Assembly (NCBI GenBank): GCA_025359355.1
Contig: JANYGR010000437.1
Coordinates: 1 to 6,487 of the forward strand
From: Bacteroidota bacterium
Lineage (GTDB): Bacteria; Bacteroidota; Bacteroidia; B-17B0; Aurantibacillaceae
Direction of reading: 5' to 3'
Length of the DNA stretch: 6,487 nt
In this document: one piece after another, positions 1 to 6,200 of the stretch
How positions within the stretch are numbered: position 1 is the stretch's first letter
Layout of the letters: every line of letters begins with the position of its first letter
Notes under the pieces: model-generated
The model's database searches: none
Told to the model about the DNA's origin: nothing
What the model saw: only the letters and a program-made list of their open reading frames with translations
Translations under genes and position numbers: made by a program

Positions 1-85
1 TGCATCAATTTGGCAACTAAAAATAAATAACAAACCACTAACTTTCGACTTTTCAACTTTATAATTTTTTAATTCAAATTTTACT
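1..85. other. Non-coding leader upstream of the cysteine desulfurase, possibly with the tail of an unseen gene
   Basis: All three forward frames close early: TAA at 28-30, at 62-64 and at 18-20. At most, the last few codons of an upstream gene could be here, and I cannot tell which frame would be used. Positions 41-60 hold three imperfect copies of an ACTTT-containing 7-8 nt unit. A 7-of-8 match to the Bacteroidota -7 box (TAATTTTT, 62-69) lies 16 bp before the ATG but has no TTG at the expected upstream distance, so I do not call a promoter. No Shine-Dalgarno sequence precedes the ATG, which is usual for Bacteroidota. Confidence 0.6.
41..60. repeat. Short imperfect tandem repeat, ACTTT-type unit x3
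   Basis: ACTTT starts at 41, 48 and 56, separated by CG and TCA, giving a 7-8 nt period. From memory, Bacteroidota intergenic regions often contain runs of this kind (ACTTTCG-like). Here it is only three units long, so chance in AT-rich DNA cannot be excluded. Confidence 0.3.
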
Positions 86-1210
86 ATGAAGGTTTACTTA
101 GATAATGCCGCTACTACACGCTTAGACGAACAAGTACTTGACGCGATGTTGCCATTTATGCGCGAAGATTACGGGAATCCGTCCTCTATACATGCTTTTG
201 GTCGCAAAACACGTTCAGCTATTGAAGTAGCTCGTAAAACCGTATCGAAATTATTAAATGTGAGTCCTGCAGAAATATTTTTCACTTCTGGTGGGACTGA
301 GGCTGATAATATGGCAATTAACCAAAGTATTCATTGTTTAGGTATTAAACATGCGATTACCAGTAAAATAGAGCATCACGCAGTAGAAACAACTTTACAA
401 GTTTTAGAAAAAGAAGGTAAAATAAAATTAAGTTGGGTAAACGTTGACGGAAAAGGAAATGTTGATTTGAATCATTTGGAGGAACTTTTAAAAAACAACG
501 AGCGTTCATTTGTGTCGTTAATGCATGCTAACAATGAAATAGGTACTTTATTGCCTTTAGAAATAGTTGGTGAGATTTGTTCTAAGTACGATGCTATATT
601 TCATAGTGATACTGTGCAAACAATGGGACATTATAAAATGGATTTGCAAAAAATAAAAGTACATTTTGTGACTTGTGCGGCTCATAAATTTCACGGACCA
701 AAAGGTGTTGGCTTTTTATATGTAAATCACGCGATTAAAATTTCGCCAATGATTTATGGCGGAGCGCAAGAGCGTAATATGCGCGGAGGCACTGAAAACA
801 CGCAGGGTATCATTGGATTAGCAAAAGCATTAGAAATTTGCTATAATGAAATGGATGAACACATCGCTCATATCAAGGGATTGAAAAATTATATGAAAGC
901 TCAATTAGAGCAAGCAATTCCGGGTATTGAATTTAATGGCGAAACAGGCGATAACAGTTTGTATACTGTTCTTAATTGTAGATTTCCAGCTCATGCAGAT
1001 GCTGAAATGATGTTGTTTAATTTAGACATTGCAGGCATTGCTGCTAGTGGCGGAAGCGCTTGTAGTAGCGGAAGTAATCAGGGGTCGCATGTATTAAGAG
1101 GTATTGGTGTTGATACATCCAGAGCATCTGTACGTTTTTCGTTTTGTAAATACACGACCAAAGAAGAAATCGACTATACGATTGACAAAATAAAAGGAAT
1201 GTTTAAATAG
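86..1210 (+). CDS. Cysteine desulfurase (class V aminotransferase, IscS/NifS-like)
   Basis: A PLP-dependent enzyme that takes sulfur from L-cysteine as an enzyme-bound persulfide, releases alanine, and supplies sulfur for Fe-S clusters or tRNA thiolation in the cytoplasm. The 374-residue protein opens with YLDNAATT (4-11), typical of the family. It carries the PLP-contacting TSGGTEAD (67-74), His97/His98, Asp175 and Gln178 in HSDTVQ, the Schiff-base Lys201 in AAHKFHGPKG, RGGTEN (233-238) and the loop cysteine Cys326 in SGGSACSSGS. Length and the Cys loop fit group I (IscS/NifS) rather than SufS. IscS and NifS cannot be separated here because no scaffold gene (iscU, nifU) is visible, so no symbol is given. 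The ATG is the first after an in-frame TAA at 62-64. The gene is clearly less AT-rich than the downstream glycan genes and ends 36 bp before wzm. Its role in the polysaccharide pathway, if any, is unknown; shared transcription is possible. Confidence 0.95.
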   Translation: MKVYLDNAATTRLDEQVLDAMLPFMREDYGNPSSIHAFGRKTRSAIEVARKTVSKLLNVSPAEIFFTSGGTEADNMAINQSIHCLGIKHAITSKIEHHAVETTLQVLEKEGKIKLSWVNVDGKGNVDLNHLEELLKNNERSFVSLMHANNEIGTLLPLEIVGEICSKYDAIFHSDTVQTMGHYKMDLQKIKVHFVTCAAHKFHGPKGVGFLYVNHAIKISPMIYGGAQERNMRGGTENTQGIIGLAKALEICYNEMDEHIAHIKGLKNYMKAQLEQAIPGIEFNGETGDNSLYTVLNCRFPAHADAEMMLFNLDIAGIAASGGSACSSGSNQGSHVLRGIGVDTSRASVRFSFCKYTTKEEIDYTIDKIKGMFK

Positions 1211-1236
1211 AAAGAGTTCTTAACACTTAAAAAGTA

Positions 1237-1254
1237 AACGTTACATTTGACGTT
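1237..1254 (+). other. Small inverted repeat (hairpin) overlapping the predicted wzm start
   Basis: AACGT (1237-1241) is the reverse complement of ACGTT (1250-1254), and T1242 can wobble-pair with G1249. This gives a 5-6 bp stem with a 6-8 nt loop. The TTG proposed as the wzm start (1247-1249) lies in the loop and its closing pair. The same stretch also contains the 7-nt direct repeat ACGTTAC at 1238-1244 and 1250-1256. There is no T-tract after it, so it is not a terminator. The stem is weak and may have no function. Confidence 0.3.
1242..1249 (+). promoter_or_regulatory. Possible Bacteroidota -7 promoter element (TACATTTG)
   Basis: TACATTTG is an exact match to the Bacteroidota primary sigma -7 consensus TAnnTTTG. 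The matching -33 TTG is absent at the usual spacing; the nearest candidates are TTC at 1217-1219 and TTA at 1220-1222. If it is real, transcription would start around 1255, downstream of the TTG at 1247. Translation of wzm from this promoter would then have to use the in-frame TTG at 1271. This would give the exporter cluster its own promoter apart from the desulfurase. Confidence 0.27.
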
Positions 1255-2104
1255 ACCTAAATACTATCACTTGGACAAGGAAAAAATAATCATAGACTCT
1301 AATTTAAATTCTTTTTTTTCGATAAAGGATGTTATTAAATATAAGAGTTTGTTGGCTAATTTAGCTAAACGCGATTTCTTGGTTCGTTATAAACAAGCAT
1401 CAATAGGCATTTTGTGGGCATTGATTAAGCCACTCATTAATATTATTATTTTTGGATATATTGCTAGTAAAATTTCAACAGGGCACATGAATGCATTAAG
1501 CTTTTTAAATGTGGCTGTGGGAATGCTTGTATGGCAATTGTTTTCGAGTGTATTTGGTCAGGTTAGCGGTTCGATTGTTGAAAATGCTAATTTATTTGCT
1601 AAAGTTTATTTCCCAAAAATAGTGATACCGATTAGTAGTATTTTGGTGTGCTTGATCGATTTTTTAATATCATGTATCATTCTTATTGTGATGTTTATAA
1701 TAGCAGATCAAACAATTCATTGGCAAATACTTTTAGCGCCATTGTTTATAGTGTTAGCAGTTATTAATGGGTTTGGTATCGGTTTATTTTTTGCTACGTT
1801 ATTTGTGAAATACCGTGATGTAAGATTTGTAATACCAGTCGTTATTCAATTTGGAATGTATGCAAGTCCTGTCATATTTTCTACTTCTTTTTATTTAGAA
1901 AGATTACCTGTATCGCTGCATTGGTTGTATTGTTTAAATCCAATGGTTGGCGCTATAGATGGGTTTAAATATTGTTTGCTTGGTGGTGATGCCATTTATA
2001 ATATGACTTATTTTATACTTTCAATAGGTATATCGTTTTTATTTTTATTTATTGGAATTAGATACTTTTATAAATTTGAACGCAACTTTGTTGATTATAT
2101 TTAA
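1247..2104 (+). CDS. wzm: ABC-2 type polysaccharide exporter, membrane subunit (Wzm)
   Basis: The inner-membrane subunit of an ABC exporter that moves undecaprenyl-linked O-antigen or similar glycan to the periplasm, working with the Wzt ATPase encoded 3 bp downstream. The 285-residue length fits the family. A cytoplasmic N-terminus ends in an amphipathic KRDFLVRYKQ segment (41-50) with the following GILW (54-57), a hallmark of the family. I see about six hydrophobic membrane segments, roughly 54-74, 86-106, 125-152, 160-185, 193-213 and 253-273. NPM (231-233) and a C-terminus ending FERNFVDYI are also typical. There is no ATG between the desulfurase stop and codon 81, where an ATG would remove the first membrane helix, so the start must be non-ATG. 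TTG at 1247 is the first candidate after an in-frame TAA at 1235-1237; TTG at 1271 is the alternative. A T8 run lies at 1312-1319 (codons 22-25). Confidence 0.92.
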   Translation: MTLPKYYHLDKEKIIIDSNLNSFFSIKDVIKYKSLLANLAKRDFLVRYKQASIGILWALIKPLINIIIFGYIASKISTGHMNALSFLNVAVGMLVWQLFSSVFGQVSGSIVENANLFAKVYFPKIVIPISSILVCLIDFLISCIILIVMFIIADQTIHWQILLAPLFIVLAVINGFGIGLFFATLFVKYRDVRFVIPVVIQFGMYASPVIFSTSFYLERLPVSLHWLYCLNPMVGAIDGFKYCLLGGDAIYNMTYFILSIGISFLFLFIGIRYFYKFERNFVDYI

Positions 2105-2107
2105 ACG

Positions 2108-3334
2108 ATGAGTAACGATACAATTATAAAAGTTGAAGGGTTAAGTAAAAAATACATACTTAATAAATTGGCAGCGGAAAAAAGTGATCTGTTGGTTAAA
2201 AATTTACTTTCAAGTTTACGTGGACTTTCTCAAAAAAAACAAACTGAAGAATTTTACGCTCTTAAAGATGTTTCATTTGAAATAAAACAAGGTGATAGAG
2301 TTGGTATCATTGGTAGAAACGGCGCAGGAAAATCAACCTTACTCAAAATTTTATCTCGCATTACTCCGCCTACTTCAGGTAGAATTGAATATACAGGTAG
2401 AATGGCCAGCTTATTAGAAGTTGGCACTGGCTTTCATCCAGATTTATCTGGTCGAGAAAATATTTATTTAAATGGTTCTATTTTAGGTATGCCTAAACAT
2501 GAAATCGACAGAAAGTTTGATGAAATAGTTGCTTTTGCAGAAGTAGAAAAGTTTTTAGATACACCCGTAAAGCGTTATAGCAGTGGGATGTACGTACGGT
2601 TGGCTTTTGCAGTAGCAGCACATTTAGATTCGGATATATTAATTGTAGACGAAGTATTAGCAGTAGGCGATGCCGCTTTCCAGAAAAAATGCTTAGGAAA
2701 AATGGAAGATGCCAGTCAAAATTCCGGTAAAACTATTTTGTTCGTAAGCCATAATATGGGGCAAATATCTACACTTTGTAACAAAGGAATATTATTAAAT
2801 AAAGGCAAGGTTGAAAGAGAAGGTAATTTACAAGAAATCATTAGCCAATACTTTAATAGTGGCTCTTCCGAAGAGGTTACGTGCTTTAAATACGATTCAC
2901 AATCAGATAAAGAATATTACATTAAACAAATTCGTATTTTAAATAATAGAAAGGAAGAATGTAAGAATTTTGCGCATAACGAAAGTATATCATTGGAAAT
3001 TGAAGTTCATCAAAATACGAAGTTAAACGACGTGTTAATTGGAATTCATTTTTATGATATGTATGACAAGCGCATATTTACCTCACAAATAGTATTGTCT
3101 GATAAATTTTACGATGCCGATAAACATACGTTTTTAGTAACAGTTCCTCACTCATTGCTAACACCTAACACATATCACTTTTCTGTAGGAATTCATATTC
3201 CTAATATTCATCTGATTGACGAAAAACAAAATGTAAGTTCATTGTATATTTATGACAATGGATCGGAATTTTTTAAATATCAAAATGTGGATTATGGCTC
3301 TGTATTTGTAAATTGCGATTGGAAAATTAATTAA
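2108..3334 (+). CDS. wzt: ABC polysaccharide exporter ATPase with C-terminal carbohydrate-binding domain (Wzt)
   Basis: The cytoplasmic ATPase partner of Wzm that powers glycan export. Residues 1-250 form the nucleotide-binding domain: Walker A GRNGAGKST (69-77), the Wzt-type LLEVGTGFHPDLSGREN region (102-118) at the Q-loop, a degenerate signature YSSGMYVRLAF (157-167) in place of LSGGQ, Walker B DILIVDEVLAVGD (176-188) with Glu182, and the switch His215 in VSHN. Residues about 255-408 are an additional beta-rich domain of Wzt_C type, with a characteristic IGIHFYDMYDKRIF stretch (311-324). At 408 residues it has the extended two-domain architecture; ATPases without the extra domain are about 250 residues. 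In the E. coli O8/O9a systems this domain binds the chemically capped end of the glycan. The capping group recognised here is unknown. The ATG lies 3 bp after the wzm stop, so the pair is probably translationally coupled. The C-terminal half is more AT-rich than the ATPase half. Confidence 0.95.
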   Translation: MSNDTIIKVEGLSKKYILNKLAAEKSDLLVKNLLSSLRGLSQKKQTEEFYALKDVSFEIKQGDRVGIIGRNGAGKSTLLKILSRITPPTSGRIEYTGRMASLLEVGTGFHPDLSGRENIYLNGSILGMPKHEIDRKFDEIVAFAEVEKFLDTPVKRYSSGMYVRLAFAVAAHLDSDILIVDEVLAVGDAAFQKKCLGKMEDASQNSGKTILFVSHNMGQISTLCNKGILLNKGKVEREGNLQEIISQYFNSGSSEEVTCFKYDSQSDKEYYIKQIRILNNRKEECKNFAHNESISLEIEVHQNTKLNDVLIGIHFYDMYDKRIFTSQIVLSDKFYDADKHTFLVTVPHSLLTPNTYHFSVGIHIPNIHLIDEKQNVSSLYIYDNGSEFFKYQNVDYGSVFVNCDWKIN

Positions 3335-3354
3335 TTAAAAAAATAGTAATAATA

Positions 3355-4161
3355 ATGAACTGTAATATTTGTAATCATACGAGCGATTTATTTTTAACGT
3401 CAACTATATTTAAAGAAAAAACAAAAATATCTTATTATAAATGTTCTAATTGTGGATTTATTCAAACAGAAGAACCTTATTGGCTTGAAAAAGCTTATTC
3501 AGATGTTATTGCAAAAACAGATATAGGATTAATCTATAGAAATAATATATTTTCAAACATTACAGAAAGTATATTGGATAATTTTTTTTCAACTACGAAA
3601 AAGGCCTTGGATTATGGTGCTGGTTTTGGAATCTTTGTAAGAATTATGCGAGATAAGGGATATAATTTTTTATGGTATGATGATTATTGTCAAAATTTAT
3701 TTGCAGAAACGTTTGAGGGGAAGTTAGATGAAAAATATGATGTCCTGACAGCATTTGAGGTGTTTGAGCATTTACCAAATCCAATAGAAACCGTAGAAAA
3801 ATTACTTACTCTGTCTGATACTATCATTTTTTCAACAGTATTAAATGATGGCGTAACTGATTTTGATAAATGGTGGTATAGAACCGAAGTATCTGGCCAG
3901 CACGTGAGTTTTTATTCTGAAAAATCACTTAATTTTTTAGCAAAAAAATACAAATTAAATTATGTTTCTTGTAATAATAAAAGTCTTCATGTTTTTACAA
4001 AAAAAGAGATCAACAAAAATAATTTTAATTTATTATTTAATAATTCTAATACAATTATAGAGAGATTAAAAAGAAAATTAATTACAAAAAAAATACCTCA
4101 AAAAGAAACATTATTGCAAAAAGATCATGAGAAAATAATTAATAAAATTTTAAACACTTAA
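3355..4161 (+). CDS. Zinc-ribbon class I SAM-dependent methyltransferase
   Basis: A predicted cytoplasmic methyltransferase of 268 residues. An N-terminal zinc-ribbon-like module has paired cysteines Cys3/Cys6 and Cys30/Cys33 (CxxC-x23-CxxC). The Rossmann-type domain follows, with SAM-binding motif I LDYGAGFGIF (85-94), an acidic WYDD stretch (107-110) and a FEVFEHLPNP motif (134-143), as in the Methyltransf_23 group. GQHVSFYS (181-188) is also typical. The last 50 residues are Lys/Asn-rich with low complexity. The zinc ribbon plus methyltransferase order resembles sugar C-methyltransferases, but their large third domain is missing, so C- versus O-methylation cannot be decided. Placed 20 bp after wzt and 8 bp before a glycosyltransferase, it most likely methylates a sugar of the exported glycan, possibly the chain end. 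It lacks the kinase and long coiled coil of WbdD. The start ATG sits in an A/T-only context (TAATAATAATG) with no Shine-Dalgarno. Confidence 0.85.
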   Translation: MNCNICNHTSDLFLTSTIFKEKTKISYYKCSNCGFIQTEEPYWLEKAYSDVIAKTDIGLIYRNNIFSNITESILDNFFSTTKKALDYGAGFGIFVRIMRDKGYNFLWYDDYCQNLFAETFEGKLDEKYDVLTAFEVFEHLPNPIETVEKLLTLSDTIIFSTVLNDGVTDFDKWWYRTEVSGQHVSFYSEKSLNFLAKKYKLNYVSCNNKSLHVFTKKEINKNNFNLLFNNSNTIIERLKRKLITKKIPQKETLLQKDHEKIINKILNT

Positions 4162-4169
4162 TTTTCTTG

Positions 4170-6200
4170 ATGTTTAACACACCCATACTTTTTTTAATAT
4201 TTAACAGGCCTGTTGAAACGCAAATAGTGTTTAATAGAATTAGAGAGATTAAACCTAAACAGTTATTTGTAGCTTGTGATGGTGCAAGGAAAAACAATTA
4301 CAATGATTTCATAAATTGTAAATTGTCGAAAGACATTATAAAACAAATAGATTGGGATTGTGAAGTTAAAACACTCTATAGAGAATCAAATTTAGGTTGT
4401 GGTAAAGCAGTTTCGGAAGCAATAACATGGTTTTTTTCGGAGGTAGAACAAGGTATTATTTTAGAAGATGACTGCGTTCCAAATAATTCTTTTTTTAGAT
4501 TTTGTGAGGAGTTATTAGATGAACATAAACATAATGAAAATGTATTTCATATTGGCGGTTTAAATTTTCAAAATGGTCAACAAAGGGGTGAAGGTTCTTA
4601 TTATTACTCGGGCGTAGCACATATTTGGGGTTGGGCAACATGGCGCAGAGCATGGAAAAAATATGATTTTGACTTAAAAGATTATGATCAATTTATTCAA
4701 CAAGATAAATTGAATAATTATTTTAAAGATGATTTATTAAAAAAATATTGGCTGAGAAAATTTGATTTAGTACATACGAAGAAATTAGATACATGGGATT
4801 ATCAATGGACATACTCTATTTTAAATAATAATGGAGTAGCAATTATCCCAAATAAAAGTTTAGTTACAAACATTGGTTTTGGTGAAAATGCTACGCATAC
4901 AACGGAGGTAGGAAAATACAGTAATTTAAAAACGACTGAATTATCATTTCCTTTAATTCACCCTCAAAAAATAGAGATAAATCAGAAAGCTGATACTTAT
5001 TTTTTTTATGAGTATGATAAGTTTCAAATCCAATTAAAAAATGAAACCTCTATTTTCTACAATTTTAAATTTTTTATTTCATCACATACAGAGAAACTAT
5101 TAATAAAACATTATTTCAGTAAAAAAAATAAAATTACAAATAATGTATTACTTGTGAAGGCAGATTCGATAGGCGATTACTTATTAGCAAGAAATGTATT
5201 TAATTATTACATACAACACCCATCAAATAAAAAGTATAATTTTTATTTATTAGTAAACATTAAATTGAAAAATTTTATAAATGATACTGATAAAAAATTA
5301 TATACAGACATCATCTATTTTGAAAATGGGCAACTAAATAGATTTATTTCTTTAATGAAATTTTATTTTCAGTTGAAAAAATATAAATTCAATACAGTTA
5401 TAAATACGGTTTATTCTCGAACTAATCAGATTGATTTACTTGTCACTAATGTTGGTTCTGCCAACAAAATAGGACATTTAGGGGATTGTACGAATCAACT
5501 TAAGACCGAAAAAATTGTAAATGATAAATTATATACTAGATTAATTGATATTAGCGAAAAAGAAAATAATGCTAAATATAAACATGAATTTTATAAAAAT
5601 AATTATTTTTTTGAAGAAATTTTAAATGAAAAAATTAATATTATTAGGCCAAATTATGAACTTAATACTAAAAAAAATATTGATAAAAATAAGATAATTA
5701 TTTTTCCAGGAGCTCAATCTAGCCTTAGAATGTGGAGTTCTATAAAGTATGCTGAATTAATCGATAGGATTTATGCCTACAATAATGGTGTTCAAGTTTA
5801 TGTTTGCACTTCATCGCATGAAAAATCATTATTTACTGAAATATCAAAAAACACCATTCAAAATATAATTCATAAAATAGATTTAAATATAAATGAATTA
5901 TTAGAATTTATATCTGATGCAAGATGTATTATTGGAAGTGACTCAGGCCCTGCTCATATTGTTGCATCTGTTAGAAAAAACTATGTGTGTTTATCAAATG
6001 CCAATCATATCAATCGTTTTATTCCATATCCGCCTGAGATGGAAATTCCCATTCATGTTGTTTATCCCGACAATTTAGATGAGTTATTAAAAACAGATAT
6101 TGAGGCAGTTAAATTCTTTAATAAAGAAAGTCAAATTGATATTAAAACTATTTCTGTAGAAAAAGTTTATAATAAAGTTATAGAAGTACTCAATATATAA
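4170..6200 (+). CDS. Two-domain glycosyltransferase: GT-A domain fused to GT9 (heptosyltransferase-like) domain
   Basis: A 676-residue protein with two apparently complete glycosyltransferase modules. Residues 1-310 look like a GT-A nucleotide-sugar transferase: opening strand TPILFLIFNRP (4-14), CDGAR (36-40), an acidic metal-binding EDD (99-101), then GWATWRRAW (154-162) and WDYQW (209-213), which are characteristic of a family often labelled HlpA-like or nucleotide-diphospho-sugar transferase. Residues 324-676 look like GT9: VLLVKADSIGD (326-336), IFPGAQ with RMW (511-522), and GSDSGPAH (589-596). Donor and acceptor sugars cannot be told. ATG 4170 is preferred over the adjacent TTG 4167. 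No in-frame ATG occurs between codon 1 and codon 396, so the GT9 part has no obvious start of its own, which supports a true fusion. An A8 run (5121-5128) falls in the linker. The gene is very AT-rich and Lys/Asn-rich. Its stop overlaps the next gene's start by one base. Confidence 0.88.
   Translation: MFNTPILFLIFNRPVETQIVFNRIREIKPKQLFVACDGARKNNYNDFINCKLSKDIIKQIDWDCEVKTLYRESNLGCGKAVSEAITWFFSEVEQGIILEDDCVPNNSFFRFCEELLDEHKHNENVFHIGGLNFQNGQQRGEGSYYYSGVAHIWGWATWRRAWKKYDFDLKDYDQFIQQDKLNNYFKDDLLKKYWLRKFDLVHTKKLDTWDYQWTYSILNNNGVAIIPNKSLVTNIGFGENATHTTEVGKYSNLKTTELSFPLIHPQKIEINQKADTYFFYEYDKFQIQLKNETSIFYNFKFFISSHTEKLLIKHYFSKKNKITNNVLLVKADSIGDYLLARNVFNYYIQHPSNKKYNFYLLVNIKLKNFINDTDKKLYTDIIYFENGQLNRFISLMKFYFQLKKYKFNTVINTVYSRTNQIDLLVTNVGSANKIGHLGDCTNQLKTEKIVNDKLYTRLIDISEKENNAKYKHEFYKNNYFFEEILNEKINIIRPNYELNTKKNIDKNKIIIFPGAQSSLRMWSSIKYAELIDRIYAYNNGVQVYVCTSSHEKSLFTEISKNTIQNIIHKIDLNINELLEFISDARCIIGSDSGPAHIVASVRKNYVCLSNANHINRFIPYPPEMEIPIHVVYPDNLDELLKTDIEAVKFFNKESQIDIKTISVEKVYNKVIEVLNI
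5121..5128 (+). other. A8 homopolymer at the junction of the two glycosyltransferase domains
   Basis: Eight consecutive A residues encode part of the SKKNK linker (codons 318-320). Adding one A, or slipping back one base, makes the following in-frame codon TAA and ends the protein at the domain boundary, leaving the GT-A module alone. Loss of one A also leads to a nearby stop after about a dozen codons. Runs of this length are known substrates for polymerase slippage in AT-rich genomes; use here is unproven. Confidence 0.45.

Noticed and set aside
2..64. Open frame of about 20 codons as the end of an upstream gene
   Set aside because: All three frames are open for some distance from the window edge and nothing in the short peptides is recognisable; the region also looks like intergenic repeat-type sequence.
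62..69. TAATTTTT as a -7 promoter box for the desulfurase
   Set aside because: Seven of eight positions fit TAnnTTTG, but the invariant-looking final G is missing and no TTG sits at 17-23 bp upstream; in DNA this AT-rich such near matches are expected by chance.
3327..3338. TTAATTAATTAA palindrome after wzt as a terminator
   Set aside because: It has only A and T pairs with no GC stem and overlaps the wzt stop in a 20-bp gap; it would not form a stable terminator hairpin.
3355..4161. Naming the methyltransferase WbdD
   Set aside because: It lacks the kinase domain and the extended coiled coil of WbdD, and it has an N-terminal zinc ribbon that WbdD does not have.
4167..4169. TTG at 4167 as the start of the fused glycosyltransferase
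   Set aside because: An ATG follows immediately at 4170 and gives the usual N-terminus just before the first beta strand; a TTG start would add only one residue.
5139..6200. Calling the GT9 half an LPS core heptosyltransferase (WaaC/WaaF)
   Set aside because: GT9 motifs are visible, but the family is used for various sugars in Bacteroidota, and fusion to a GT-A enzyme in an exporter locus argues for a glycan-specific role.
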